A stretch of DNA of 64,000 bases from AC-32 sp963813435 (GCA_963813435.1 CAWEYY010000003.1:930001-994000); one strand, 5' to 3'. Counted from the first letter of the stretch, positions 23,631 to 33,117 are shown. Program-made: numbers and translations. The notes: generated by a model from the letters alone, not told the origin.

Positions 23631-24256
23631 GAGAGGAACCGCTCGACGAGAGCGGCGTCGACGCGCGGGGCGATCTCGTCGGCCTCGGCCAGCCGCTCCA
23701 CCGGGACCGTCCCGAGGACGGCCACGCAGTACAGCCCGGCCGCCTTCGCCGCGGCCACTCCGGGCGGCGCGTCCTCGATCGCGATCGCCTCGTCGCTCGT
23801 AACGCCGAGCAGCTCCAGCGCGCGGAGGTAGCCCTGGGGATCGGGCTTGCCGCGCGTGACGCTCTCGGCCGACACGATCAGGTCGAAGACGTCGACCTCC
23901 GCCGCGCGCGTGACCGCCTCGACCTCGAAGCGCGCTGCTCCTGACACCACGGCGAGGCGAGCGCGTCCGTCGATGGCGAGCAGGGCCTCGCGCACGTGCG
24001 CGGGAACCGTCGAGCCGTCGCCGATCCTTTCGAGGAAGAGCCGCACGCGGCCCTCGAGGATCTCCTCGGCCGCGGGATGGTCCGGCCCGAGCCACCGCGC
24101 GACGATCTCGGGGTCCGAGAACCCCGCCAGCTCGGCGAAGTACTCCTCCTCGGTGAGCGGCTTCCCGTGCTCCGCGAACAGCTCGCGGTAGATCTCGCAC
24201 TGGACGCGCTCGTCGTCGGAGAGCGTGCCGTTGAAATCGAAGAGGAACGCCTGCAC
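23627..24256 (-). CDS. HAD-family hydrolase (beta-phosphoglucomutase-like)
   Basis: Motif I is FLFDFNGTLSDD (nucleophile and acid/base Asp; Asn replaces one usual Asp). Motif II is LAVVSGAARFE, motif III Lys is in TRGKPDPQGYLRAL and motif IV is AIEDAPPGVAAAKAAG. A helical cap lies between motifs I and II, as in the beta-phosphoglucomutase/phosphatase subgroup. The likely reaction is removal or transfer of phosphate on a small metabolite. GTG at 24256 places motif I near the N-terminus; an ATG at 24274 would overlap the divergent kinase gene. It is convergent with the TPR-cyclase across the large palindrome. Confidence 0.85.
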   Translation of the reverse strand: MQAFLFDFNGTLSDDERVQCEIYRELFAEHGKPLTEEEYFAELAGFSDPEIVARWLGPDHPAAEEILEGRVRLFLERIGDGSTVPAHVREALLAIDGRARLAVVSGAARFEVEAVTRAAEVDVFDLIVSAESVTRGKPDPQGYLRALELLGVTSDEAIAIEDAPPGVAAAKAAGLYCVAVLGTVPVERLAEADEIAPRVDAALVERFLS

Positions 24257-24261
24257 GTGTC

Positions 24262-24267
24262 TAGGAT
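24262..24267 (+). promoter_or_regulatory. Leaderless-type -10 box (TAGGAT) for the amine-catabolism operon
   Basis: TAGGAT lies 5 nt before the ATG at 24273, in the 16-nt gap between divergent genes. No Shine-Dalgarno is present. Confidence 0.5.
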
Positions 24268-24272
24268 CGCGC

Positions 24273-25106
24273 ATGCGCGTCGAGCAGGCGGTGGAGCGGC
24301 TCTGGCCGGGGCAGCCCGTGGAGATCGAGCCGCTCGGCGGCGGGATCACCAACCACAACTTCAAGGTCGCGGTGGGCGACGAGACGGTCGTGCTGCGGAT
24401 CGGCGGCAAGGACACCGGCCTGCTCGGGATCGACCGCGAGCACGAACACGAGGCCGCCGTCCTCGCGGCGGAGCTCGGCATCGGCCCCGAGGTCGCGGGG
24501 TTCGCCGACGGCCTGCTCGTCACCCGCTTCGTCGAGGGCGAGGTCGGCCGCGCCGATCCGGGCACGGTCGGCGGCCTGCTCCGGCGCCTGCATGGGGCCA
24601 GGCCGATCGCCAGCCGCTTCGACTCCTTTCGCGTCGTCGAGACCTACGCGGCGACGGCGGCCGAGCACGGGGTCGCCGTGCCCGCCACGTACGAGCAGGC
24701 ACACGACGTCGCCGCGCAGATCGAGGCCCAGCGCGAGAGTGCGCCGCTCGTCACGTGCCACAACGATCTCCTGGCGGCGAACTTCATCGACGACGGACAG
24801 CGGGTCTGGATCGTGGACTGGGAGTACGCCGGAATGGGAGACCCGTTCTTCGACCTGGCGAACTTCTCGGTCAACAACGGCCTCGACAGGGACGGCGAGG
24901 GCGCGCTCCTCGACGCGTACGGCTCGACGGACACGCGCGCGCTGGCGCTGATGCGCTTCATGTCCGATTTCCGCGAGGCGATGTGGGGAGTCGTCCAGCA
25001 GGCGATCTCGGAGCTCGACTTCGACTTCGTCGCCTACGCGGACGAGCACTTCGAGCGCCTCGAGCGCACCGCGGCAGAGCCGCGCTTCCAGGAGTCGCTC
25101 GCGTGA
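24273..25106 (+). CDS. Choline/ethanolamine-kinase-like phosphotransferase
   Basis: The protein has a kinase-like fold. GGGITNHNFKVAVG is the nucleotide loop, VVLRIGGKDTG holds the ATP-contacting residues, VTCHNDLLAANFI is the catalytic loop with Asp and Asn, and IVDWEYAGMGDPFFDLANF contains the metal-binding Asp and the family's choline-kinase-type ending. It probably phosphorylates an amino alcohol such as choline or ethanolamine; aminoglycosides are less likely. It overlaps the flavoprotein gene downstream by 4 nt (GTGA), so the two act together. Confidence 0.8.
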   Translation: MRVEQAVERLWPGQPVEIEPLGGGITNHNFKVAVGDETVVLRIGGKDTGLLGIDREHEHEAAVLAAELGIGPEVAGFADGLLVTRFVEGEVGRADPGTVGGLLRRLHGARPIASRFDSFRVVETYAATAAEHGVAVPATYEQAHDVAAQIEAQRESAPLVTCHNDLLAANFIDDGQRVWIVDWEYAGMGDPFFDLANFSVNNGLDRDGEGALLDAYGSTDTRALALMRFMSDFREAMWGVVQQAISELDFDFVAYADEHFERLERTAAEPRFQESLA

Positions 25107-27508
25107 AAGACCGGGCGCGCGCGGTCGTGATCGGCGGCGGCGTGGGCGGCTGCTCGATCGCCTACTGGCTCACGAAGCTCGGCTGGGAGGACGTCGTGCT
25201 CTGCGAGCGGGCCGACCTCACCAGCGGCTCGACGTTCCACTCGGCCGGCCTCGTCGGCCAGCTGCGCGGCTCGCTCTCACTTACGCGGATGATGATGGCC
25301 TCGGTCGAGCTGTACCGGACGCTCGGCGACGAGGTCGGGCTCGAGACCGGGTGGCACGAGGTCGGCTCCCTGCGCCTCGCCTCCTCCGAGGAGCGCATGG
25401 AGGAGCTGCGCCGCCAGGCGGGCTGGGCCAAGACGTTCGGGCTGCCGCTCGAGCTCATCTCGCCCGCAGAGGCACAGGAGCTCTTCCCGCCGATGACGAC
25501 CGAGGGCGTGCTCGGCGCTGCGTACCTCCCGACCGACGGCTACATCGACCCGAGCCAGCTCACACTCGCGCTGGCCGAGGGCGCGCGGCGCGGCGGCGCC
25601 GAGATCGCGACGCACACGCGCGTGACCGGCATCGCCACCGAGCGCGACCGGGTCGTGGGCGTCGAGACCGACAAGGGCGGGATCGAGACCGAGGTAGTGG
25701 TGAACGCGGGCGGCATGTTCGCGGCAGAGCTCGGGCGCCTGGCCGGAGTCACCGTCCCTGTGATCCCGATGGCGCACGAGTACCTGATCACGAAGCCGCA
25801 CGGCGTACCGCTCGACGTCCCGACGATGCGCGACCCCAGCCTGCTCGTCTACTTCCGGGGCGAGTCGGGCGGGCTCGTGATGGGTGGCTACGAGCGCCAT
25901 CCGGCGCCGTGGGGGCTCGACGAGATCCCGGCGGACTTCAACGGCCGGCTGCTCGCCGAGGACTGGGAGCGCTTCGAGGAGCTGATGACGAATGCGCTCG
26001 TCCGGGTGCCCGAGCTGGGCGAGGCCGAGGTGATCCGCCTGGTGAACGGGCCGGAGGCGTTCACCCCGGACGGCGAGTTCATCCTCGGGCCAACCGAGCT
26101 GCGCGGCTTCTGGGTCGCGGCCGGCTTCTGCGCGCACGGGCTCGCCGGTGCGGGCGGGATGGGCAAGCTCGTCGCCGAGTGGATCGCCGAGGGCCTGCCC
26201 GGCCTCGACGTCTGGGAGATGGACTCGCGCCGCTTCGGGGCCCACTACGCGAGCCGCGAGTACACGCTCGCGCGGACGCTCGAGATCTACTCGACCTACT
26301 ACGACGTCAAGTACCCCGGCCACGAGCGCGAGGCCGGCCGGCCCCTTCGCCTGTCTCCGACCTACGAGCGCCTGATCGAGCTCGGCGCTGCCTTCGGCGA
26401 GAAGTCCGGCTGGGAGCGCGCGAACTGGTTCGAGCCGAACGCCGCGGCGGGAGACGAGTCGCTCAGGCCGCGCGGCTGGGCCGGTCGGCTCTGGTCGCCT
26501 GCGATCGGCGCCGAGCACCGGGCCTGCCGCGAGCACGCCGCGCTCTTCGACGAGACGAGCTTCGCCAAGATCGAGATCTCCGGCGAGGGCGCGCCCGACT
26601 TTCTCGAGCGGCTCTGCGACAACAAGGTGGCGCGCGAGGTCGGCCAGATCACATACACGTCGATGCTGAACGAGCGCGGCGGGATCGAGTGCGACTTCAC
26701 CGTCACGCGCCTCGGCGAGGAACGCTTCCGGATCGTCACCGGGACCGCGTTCGGCCGCCACGACCTCGCGTGGATCCGCGAGCACGCCCCGGACGACGGC
26801 TCGGTCCGCGTCGAGGATGTCACCTCGAAGCTCGCCTGCCTTGGCCTCTGGGGCCCGGCCGCGCGCGGGATCCTCCAGGCGACGACCACCGACGACCTCG
26901 CGTTCGGGTACATGCGCGCGCGGGAGCTTGCGGTCGGCCCGGTTCCGTGCCTCGCGCTGCGCGTGACCTACGTGGGCGAGCTCGGCTGGGAGCTGTACTG
27001 CCCGACGGAGTTCGGCCTGCGTCTCTGGGACACGATCTGGGAGGCCGGACGCGACCGCGGCCTCGTCGCCGGCGGCTACAAGGCGATCGACTCGATGCGG
27101 CTCGAGAAGGGCTACCGCGTGTGGGGCGCGGACATCACGCCCGACGACACGCCGTACGAGGCCGGGCTTGGGTTCGCGGTCAAGCTCGACAAGGGGGAGT
27201 TCATCGGACGCGACGCGCTGCTCGAGGCGCAGGAGCCCGAGCGCCGCCTCGCCTGCCTCGTGCTCGGGGATCCCCGCTCGGTCGCGCTCGGCTCGGAGCC
27301 CGTGCGCATCGAGGGCGAGCTGGTCGGCCGCGTCACGAGCGGCGGCTACGGGTACACGGTCGAGCGCTCGATCGCCTACGCGTACGTCCCGTCCGAGCAC
27401 GCCAAGCCGGGCCGGCCGGTCGAGGTGGAGATCTTCGGAGAGTGGGTCTCGGGCGAGGTTGCCCCCGAGCCGCTCTTCGATCCAGCCGGAGAGCGGCTCA
27501 GGGACTGA
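25103..27508 (+). CDS. Dimethylglycine/sarcosine dehydrogenase-like flavoprotein with aminomethyltransferase domain
   Basis: The 801-aa protein has an N-terminal DAO-type FAD domain (VVIGGGVGGCSIAYWLTKLG). His in STFHSAGLVGQLRGS lies where relatives attach FAD covalently. FAO_M and GcvT-type folate domains follow (CDFTVTRLGEERFRIVTG, then YVGELGWELYCPTEFG and GYKAIDSMRLEKGYRVWGAD). Such enzymes oxidise N-methyl groups of dimethylglycine or sarcosine and pass the carbon to tetrahydrofolate. GTG overlaps the kinase stop. It ends 8 nt before the convergent permease gene. The exact methylamine substrate cannot be read from sequence. Confidence 0.85.
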   Translation: MKDRARAVVIGGGVGGCSIAYWLTKLGWEDVVLCERADLTSGSTFHSAGLVGQLRGSLSLTRMMMASVELYRTLGDEVGLETGWHEVGSLRLASSEERMEELRRQAGWAKTFGLPLELISPAEAQELFPPMTTEGVLGAAYLPTDGYIDPSQLTLALAEGARRGGAEIATHTRVTGIATERDRVVGVETDKGGIETEVVVNAGGMFAAELGRLAGVTVPVIPMAHEYLITKPHGVPLDVPTMRDPSLLVYFRGESGGLVMGGYERHPAPWGLDEIPADFNGRLLAEDWERFEELMTNALVRVPELGEAEVIRLVNGPEAFTPDGEFILGPTELRGFWVAAGFCAHGLAGAGGMGKLVAEWIAEGLPGLDVWEMDSRRFGAHYASREYTLARTLEIYSTYYDVKYPGHEREAGRPLRLSPTYERLIELGAAFGEKSGWERANWFEPNAAAGDESLRPRGWAGRLWSPAIGAEHRACREHAALFDETSFAKIEISGEGAPDFLERLCDNKVAREVGQITYTSMLNERGGIECDFTVTRLGEERFRIVTGTAFGRHDLAWIREHAPDDGSVRVEDVTSKLACLGLWGPAARGILQATTTDDLAFGYMRARELAVGPVPCLALRVTYVGELGWELYCPTEFGLRLWDTIWEAGRDRGLVAGGYKAIDSMRLEKGYRVWGADITPDDTPYEAGLGFAVKLDKGEFIGRDALLEAQEPERRLACLVLGDPRSVALGSEPVRIEGELVGRVTSGGYGYTVERSIAYAYVPSEHAKPGRPVEVEIFGEWVSGEVAPEPLFDPAGERLRD

Positions 27509-27515
27509 GCCTTCG

Positions 27516-29126
27516 TTACGGAGCGGCCGGAGCCGTCGCGGGCTCGTCGCCCACGTCGAACTCCCGCTCGATCCGTTCGAGCTCCGCTTCGTCGCCCATG
27601 CGGATCGGGCCCTTGAACCAGTTCTTGGCCGAGATCACATACCAGCCGCCGAAGAGCAGGAAGGCCGCGCCGACCATGATCGGCGTGTAGTTGACGAGGT
27701 TCCAGTCGAACCCCGTGTTCCACGGGATGCCTTGGTAGCTGAACGGCAGCATGAAGATGATGCAGATGAAGCAGATCCACAGGATCGCGATCCAGTCGAT
27801 CCACTTGTAGTGCTTCCCGAGCGTCCACGCGCTGCGCTCGAAGCTCTCACCCGCCTTGAGCCGAAGGATGATCGGCAGCAGGAAGGCGATGTAGAGCCCG
27901 ATCACCGCGACCGCCGTCGACGCCGCATAGCCGGTGTAGCCGAACCACCAGGCCGGAAGCGGTGTGAGGAAGGCGAGCACCACGATCGCCCAGACCGTGT
28001 AGATCGGGATGCGGTCGACCTTCGAGACCCGCTTCCAGAGCTGATGGCCCGGAACGGCCCGGTCACGCGAGAACGCGAACATCATCCTCGAGGCCGAAGT
28101 CGTCGAGGCGATCGTGCAGAAGACCTGCGCGAGCACCGCGATGAAGAGCAGGACCTCGGCCCAGTGCGTACTCATCGACGTCTGCCAGATGTAGGTGACG
28201 ATGTATGTCCCGGCAGCCGATGCCTTGCTGTCGTCCGGGACCACGAAGGTCACGGCGACGAGCAGGATGAACCCGAAGATCACCGACACCACCACCGACA
28301 TGACCATCCCCCACGCGGCCCCGAGCGATGCCTTCCGCGTCTCCTCGCTCATGTGAGCGGACGCGTCGTAGCCCGTGATCGTGTACTGGGCCATCAGCAG
28401 GCCTGTCAGGAACACGTAGAAGAAGATCAGGCCCGACGTCTTGCCTCCGCCGAACCCGGTGTTGTTGATGGTCTGGCCGAACACGTAGCCGACCGACCGG
28501 TGGTGATCCGGGACGATGATGAGGACGAAGACGATGAACAGCACGCCGATCATGTGCCACCACGCGGAGAAGGCGTTGAGCATGGCCGTGATCGACACCT
28601 TGAACATGTTGATCAGGCCCGCCGCGAGCATGATCCCCGCGTACGTCAGGTAGATCCAGTGGTACGTGTTGCCGTAGCTCCCGTCCGTGATCAGGTTCAG
28701 CCACGAGGTCATGAAGATCGCGCAGCCGAAGCCGATCGCGGCCGTGACGGCGATCTGGCCGACCAGGTTGAACCAGCCGGTGAACCAGCCCCAGGCCGGG
28801 CTACCGAGCTTCGATGACCAGAAGTAGAGCCCGCCCGCTGTCGGATACGTCGATGCGATCTCGCCCAGTGCGAGCGAGACGAAGATGCAGAACGTACCGA
28901 CCAGCAGCCAGCCCCACGTGATCGCCACCGGACCGCCCTGGTTGAACGCGATCGCGTACGACGTCAGGCAGCCGGCGAGGATCGAGATGATCGTGAACGA
29001 GATGGCGAAGTTCTGAAACCCGCCCATCGACCGGAACAGCTCCTGTGCGTAGCCGAGCTTGTGCAGCTGTTCCCGGTCGTCGAGAGCGGCAGTGCTTTGG
29101 TGCGAAACCTCGGGTCCGCTACTCAT
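27516..29126 (-). CDS. APC-superfamily amino acid/amine permease
   Basis: About twelve membrane helices are seen. The N-terminal SMGGFQNFAISFTIISILAG and the later GYDASAHMSEETRKASLGA motif are typical of the amino-acid/GABA/choline-type APC branch. Import of an amine or amino acid is likely. An upstream ATG at 29153 is possible, but GGGAGGT sits 4 nt from the ATG at 29126, which decides the start. It is divergent from the glutamine-synthetase-like gene across 85 nt that must hold both promoters, suggesting shared control with the catabolic genes. Confidence 0.88.
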   Translation of the reverse strand: MSSGPEVSHQSTAALDDREQLHKLGYAQELFRSMGGFQNFAISFTIISILAGCLTSYAIAFNQGGPVAITWGWLLVGTFCIFVSLALGEIASTYPTAGGLYFWSSKLGSPAWGWFTGWFNLVGQIAVTAAIGFGCAIFMTSWLNLITDGSYGNTYHWIYLTYAGIMLAAGLINMFKVSITAMLNAFSAWWHMIGVLFIVFVLIIVPDHHRSVGYVFGQTINNTGFGGGKTSGLIFFYVFLTGLLMAQYTITGYDASAHMSEETRKASLGAAWGMVMSVVVSVIFGFILLVAVTFVVPDDSKASAAGTYIVTYIWQTSMSTHWAEVLLFIAVLAQVFCTIASTTSASRMMFAFSRDRAVPGHQLWKRVSKVDRIPIYTVWAIVVLAFLTPLPAWWFGYTGYAASTAVAVIGLYIAFLLPIILRLKAGESFERSAWTLGKHYKWIDWIAILWICFICIIFMLPFSYQGIPWNTGFDWNLVNYTPIMVGAAFLLFGGWYVISAKNWFKGPIRMGDEAELERIEREFDVGDEPATAPAAP

Positions 29127-29211
29127 CCCACCTCCCAGTTCTCGTATGGACACATTTACCCGCTTTCAATAAGGTTCTGTCAAGGGGACGAATTTCGTAG
29201 AGGATTCCGGC

Positions 29212-30546
29212 GTGGTCACCCTCGACGAGCTCAAGAATGCGGTGGACGCCGGTCGGATCGACACGGTCGTCGTGGCCTTCACGGACATGCAGGGACGCCT
29301 GATGGGCAAGCGCGTCGACGCGGAGTTCTTCCTTGGAGAACTCGAGGCCGGCCATTCCGTCGAAAGCTGCAACTACCTGCTCGGGCTGGACATGGAGATG
29401 ATTCCGGTGCCGGGTTACGAGATCGCGAGCTGGGAGCGCGGGTACGGCGACTTCGCGCTCGTGCCCGACCTCGGATCGCTGCGGGTCACCCCGTGGCTCG
29501 AGGGGACGGCGCTCGTGCTCTCCGATGTCCTCTGGCACGACGGCGCGCCCGTCGAGCCCTCGCCGCGGCAAGTGCTGCGGGCCCAGATCGCGCGCGCCGA
29601 GGAGCTCGGGCTCACGCCGATGCTCGGCTCGGAGCTCGAGTTCTTCCTCTTCCGCGAGAGCTACGCGGAGGCGCACGAGAAGCACTACCGCGACCTGACC
29701 CCCTCGGTCCCGTACATCCTCGACTACCACATCCTCGCCACGTCGTACGACGAGGACCTGATCCGCAAGATCAGGAACGACATGAAGGCTGCCGGCCTGG
29801 TCGTCGAGAACTCGAAGGGCGAGGCAGGGCCAGGCCAGCACGAGATCAACTTCCGCTACGCCGACGCGCTCAAGACCGCCGACGACCACGTCGTCTACAA
29901 GAACGGCGCCAAGGAGATCGCGTACGAGCGCGGCTGCTCGATCACGTTCATGGCCAAGCCGCACCACACCGAGGTCGGCTCCTCGTGCCACATCCACTCG
30001 AGCCTCTGGCGCGGTGAGGAGAGCGCATTCGCGGGCGAGACCGACGAGTTCCGCCACTTCCTCGCGGGCCAGATCGCCTGCGCGAGCGAGCTGGCGATCT
30101 TCCTCGCGCCGACGATCAACTCGTACAAGCGCTTCATGGCCGGCAGCTGGGCGCCCACCACGCTCGCCTGGGGCCGCGACAACCGTACCTGCGGGTTCCG
30201 CGTCGTCGGCCACGGCCCGAGCCTGCGCGTCGAGAGCCGGATCCCGGGCGCGGACGTGAACCCGTACCTCGCGTTCTCCGCGCTGATCGCGGCCGGCCTC
30301 TACGGGATCGAGCAAAAGCTCGAGCCGCCCGACCCGGTCGAGGGAAACGCCTACGAGTCCGACGTCGACCGCTTCCCGTCGACGATGGTCGAGGCGATCG
30401 CGGCCCTGGAGTCCGGGACGATGGCCCGCGAGGCGCTCGGCGACCAGGTCGTCGACCACTACCTGAACTACGCGCGCACCGAGCAGCGGCTGTTCGACCA
30501 GGTCGTCACCTGCTACGAGCGCGAGCGCCTCTTCGAGCGCATATGA
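29212..30546 (+). CDS. Glutamine-synthetase-family gamma-glutamyl-amine ligase (putative)
   Basis: The GS fold is shown by GLTPMLGSELEFFLF (metal Glu residues), GEAGPGQHEINFRYADAL, VGSSCHIHSSLW (metal His) and HGPSLRVESRIPGADVNPYLAF. At 444 residues it fits the type I size, but sequence and genomic setting resemble the GlnA3/GlnA4-like paralogs that attach glutamate to polyamines or ethanolamine, not the housekeeping enzyme. A GAGGA lies 7 nt from the GTG. It is followed by an overlapping aldehyde dehydrogenase (ATGA), as in gamma-glutamylated amine degradation. The amine substrate is unknown. Confidence 0.8.
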   Translation: MVTLDELKNAVDAGRIDTVVVAFTDMQGRLMGKRVDAEFFLGELEAGHSVESCNYLLGLDMEMIPVPGYEIASWERGYGDFALVPDLGSLRVTPWLEGTALVLSDVLWHDGAPVEPSPRQVLRAQIARAEELGLTPMLGSELEFFLFRESYAEAHEKHYRDLTPSVPYILDYHILATSYDEDLIRKIRNDMKAAGLVVENSKGEAGPGQHEINFRYADALKTADDHVVYKNGAKEIAYERGCSITFMAKPHHTEVGSSCHIHSSLWRGEESAFAGETDEFRHFLAGQIACASELAIFLAPTINSYKRFMAGSWAPTTLAWGRDNRTCGFRVVGHGPSLRVESRIPGADVNPYLAFSALIAAGLYGIEQKLEPPDPVEGNAYESDVDRFPSTMVEAIAALESGTMAREALGDQVVDHYLNYARTEQRLFDQVVTCYERERLFERI

Positions 30547-31895
30547 CCCTGACGGTCGTCAACCCCGCGACCGAGCAGCCGATCGCCGAGCTGCCGCAGG
30601 CGGGCGAGGACGAGACGAACGCCGCCGTCGCGCGGGCGAAGGCCGCGTTCCCGGCCTGGAGAGACCTCGCCCCGCACGACCGCTCGCGGCTGATGCGCAC
30701 GCTCGCCGGGCTCGTCGAGGATCACGCGGAGGAGCTCGCGCGGATCGAGTCGGAGAACGTCGGCAAGCCCATCCAGGGCGCGCGCGGAGAGGTCGGGATG
30801 GTCGCGCAGGTCTTCCACTTCTACGCGGGCGCGGTCGACAAGCACCACGGCGAGACGATCGCCGTCGCCGGCGGCGTGGCTGCCACGTTCCGCGAACCGC
30901 TCGGCGTCGTCGGGCTGATCGTGCCGTGGAACTTCCCGCTCAACATCGCGAGCTGGAAGATCGGGCCGGCGCTCGCGTGCGGCAACACGGTCGTGCTGAA
31001 GCCGGCCGAGCTGACCCCGCTCTCGGCGCTGCGACTGGCGGAGCTGGCGCTCGACGCCGGGATCCCGGAAGGCGTGCTGAACGTCGTCGTCGGCCCGGGC
31101 TCGGTCGTCGGCAAGCGGCTGATCGAGCACCCGGACGTGGCCAAGATCGGCTTCACCGGCTCGACCGAGGTCGGCCGCGAGGTGATGCGGGGCGCCGCGG
31201 GCCAGATCAAGCGCGTGACGCTCGAGCTCGGCGGCAAGTCGGCGAACGTGATCTTCGACGACGCCGACCTCGAGCGCGCGGCGGCCGCCGCGCCGTACGC
31301 CGTCTTCGACAACGCGGGCCAGGACTGCTGCGCCCGCTCGCGCATCCTCGTCCAGCGCTCCGCGTTCGACCGCTTCGTCGAGCTCCTGGTCGAAGCAACC
31401 GGCTCCGTGAAGGTCGGCGACCCCGCCGACGACGCGACCGAGATGGGCCCGCTCATCTCCGCGCAGCACCGCGAGACCGTCGCGTCGTTCGTGAACGGCG
31501 AGCCGCTCTTTCGCGGGGACGCGCCGGACGGGCCTGGCTACTGGTTCCCGTGCACGCTCGTCGAGGCCACCAACGACGAGCGCGTCGCGCGGGAGGAGGT
31601 CTTCGGGCCCGTCGCAGCGGTGATCCCGTTCGACGACGAGGCCGACGCGGTCAGGATCGCGAACGACACGCCGTACGGGCTCTCGGGCTCGATCTGGACG
31701 CGCGACGGTGCGCGGGCGCTGCGTGTCGCTCGGGCGCTCGAGACGGGCGTGATCTCGGTCAACTCGAACAGCTCCGTGCGCGTGCAGACGCCATTCGGCG
31801 GGTTCAAGCAGTCGGGCTTCGGGCGGGAGCTCGGGATGGAGGCGCTCGACGGCTACTCGGAGGTCAAGACGGTGTTCCTCTCCACGGAGGCCTGA
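30543..31895 (+). CDS. NAD(P)-dependent aldehyde dehydrogenase
   Basis: The enzyme has the cofactor motif IGFTGSTEVGR, catalytic Glu in LELGGKSANVI and catalytic Cys in GQDCCARSRILV. PWNFPLNIASWKIGPALACG and NSNSSVRVQTPFGGFKQSG are family landmarks. It matches the betaine-aldehyde/gamma-aminobutyraldehyde branch. Length (450 aa) is slightly short but complete. It overlaps the ligase gene (ATGA) and precedes an SDR gene by 1 nt. In the operon it probably oxidises the aldehyde formed from a glutamylated amine. Confidence 0.9.
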   Translation: MTLTVVNPATEQPIAELPQAGEDETNAAVARAKAAFPAWRDLAPHDRSRLMRTLAGLVEDHAEELARIESENVGKPIQGARGEVGMVAQVFHFYAGAVDKHHGETIAVAGGVAATFREPLGVVGLIVPWNFPLNIASWKIGPALACGNTVVLKPAELTPLSALRLAELALDAGIPEGVLNVVVGPGSVVGKRLIEHPDVAKIGFTGSTEVGREVMRGAAGQIKRVTLELGGKSANVIFDDADLERAAAAAPYAVFDNAGQDCCARSRILVQRSAFDRFVELLVEATGSVKVGDPADDATEMGPLISAQHRETVASFVNGEPLFRGDAPDGPGYWFPCTLVEATNDERVAREEVFGPVAAVIPFDDEADAVRIANDTPYGLSGSIWTRDGARALRVARALETGVISVNSNSSVRVQTPFGGFKQSGFGRELGMEALDGYSEVKTVFLSTEA

Positions 31896-31896
31896 C

Positions 31897-32667
31897 ATGG
31901 GACGGCTCGACGGCAAGGTCGCGGTGATCACGGGCGCAGGCGGCGGGATGGGCCGCGAGGCGGCGATCCTCTTCACCGAGGAGGGCGCGAAGGTCTGCGC
32001 CGCCGACGTGAACGGCGAGGCGGCCAAGGAGACGGTCGCGCTCTGTTCGGGCGAGGCGTTCGCGGTCACGGTCGACGTCGCCGACGAGAAGCAGGTCGTC
32101 TCGATGTACGCGGAGACGGCCGAGCGCTTCGGCGGCATCGACGTCCTCTACAACAACGCCGGGATCTCGCCGGGAGACGACGCGTCCGTCCTCGAGACGA
32201 GCGTCGACGCGTGGCAGCGCGTGCAGGACGTGAACACGAAGGGCGTCTTCCTCTGCTGCAAGCACGGGATCCCGCACCTGCTCGGGCGCGGAGGCGGTTC
32301 GGTGATCAACGTCGCCTCGTTCGTCGCGCTGGTCGGCGCGGCGACCTCGCAGATCTCCTACACGGCCTCGAAGGGCGCCGTGCTGTCGATGAGCAAGGAG
32401 CTCGCCGTCCAGTTCGCCCGCCAGGGCGTGCGAGTGAATGCGCTCTGCCCGGGGCCGGTCGAGACTCCGCTGCTGCTCGCGGTCTTCGGCGACGACCCTG
32501 CGGCATTCGAGCGCCGCCGCATCCACTGGCCGACCGGCCGCCTCGCCAGACCGCGCGAGATCGTCAACGCCGCGCTCTTCCTGGCGAGCGACGAGTCGTC
32601 GTACGTGACGGGCGCGACCTTCCAGGTCGACGGCGGCCTGACCGCCGCCTATGTGACGCCCGAGTGA
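31897..32667 (+). CDS. Short-chain dehydrogenase/reductase
   Basis: This is a classic SDR of 256 aa: TGAGGGMGREAA nucleotide loop, NNAG, catalytic Ser in VINVASFVAL, YTASK catalytic Tyr and Lys, and PGPVETPLL. The cofactor is likely NAD(H), because an Asp (AADVN) follows the second strand. It begins 1 nt after the aldehyde dehydrogenase stop and ends the operon before a bidirectional terminator. The substrate is likely a hydroxyl or keto intermediate of amine breakdown, but this cannot be seen. Confidence 0.88.
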   Translation: MGRLDGKVAVITGAGGGMGREAAILFTEEGAKVCAADVNGEAAKETVALCSGEAFAVTVDVADEKQVVSMYAETAERFGGIDVLYNNAGISPGDDASVLETSVDAWQRVQDVNTKGVFLCCKHGIPHLLGRGGGSVINVASFVALVGAATSQISYTASKGAVLSMSKELAVQFARQGVRVNALCPGPVETPLLLAVFGDDPAAFERRRIHWPTGRLARPREIVNAALFLASDESSYVTGATFQVDGGLTAAYVTPE

Positions 32668-32671
32668 CGGC

Positions 32672-32693
32672 GAGGCGGCGCTGGCGCCGCCTC
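32672..32693 (+). terminator. Bidirectional terminator between SDR and UspA genes
   Basis: A perfect 9-bp stem GAGGCGGCG / CGCCGCCTC with loop CTGG begins 4 nt after the SDR stop and overlaps the UspA stop codon. Confidence 0.65.
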
Positions 32694-33117
32694 AGTGGAC
32701 GATCAGGACGTCGATGTGAGCCTTCTTCGCGACGGCTCTGCTGACGCTGCCGCTGAGCAGATGCTCGAGCCGCTTCGGCTCGCGCGTGCCGACGACGATC
32801 AGGTCGGCGCTGTGCTCGTCGGCCACGTCCAGGATCGCGTCGGCCGGCTCACCGGCACCGAGTACGAACTCCGCGGTGACGTTGCGACCCTGCAGGTACT
32901 CGCGCGCGTGCGCCAGCTCTGCGCGGTGCTCCTCTGGCGAGTCGGCCGGATCCCAAGGCCCGACGCCGTGACCAGCGGCCATGCCGGTCAGCACTGCCGC
33001 TGCGCTCGTCACCACGAGCTCGACGCCCGGCGCCTGCGCGAGATCGGCCGCACGCTCGAGCGCATGCTGCGAGGCCTCGTCTTCGTCGATTCCGACGACG
33101 ATGGTCTTCCAGCCCAT
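32692..33117 (-). CDS. Universal stress protein, UspA family
   Basis: A 141-aa single UspA domain with TIVVGIDEDEASQHALERA at the start and ADLIVVGTREPKRLEHLLSG near the end. The last block resembles the ATP-binding G-x2-G-x9-G(S/T) motif (GTREPKRLEHLLSGSVS). AAGGAGGTG gives a near-perfect Shine-Dalgarno, decisive for the start at 33117. The 189 nt upstream are free of genes and should hold its promoter. It is a soluble stress-response protein of unknown specific role. Confidence 0.88.
   Translation of the reverse strand: MGWKTIVVGIDEDEASQHALERAADLAQAPGVELVVTSAAAVLTGMAAGHGVGPWDPADSPEEHRAELAHAREYLQGRNVTAEFVLGAGEPADAILDVADEHSADLIVVGTREPKRLEHLLSGSVSRAVAKKAHIDVLIVH

Noticed and set aside
25277..27400. 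707-aa minus-strand ORF
   Set aside because: It is a GC-rich shadow of the dimethylglycine-dehydrogenase-like gene with no domain or ribosome site.
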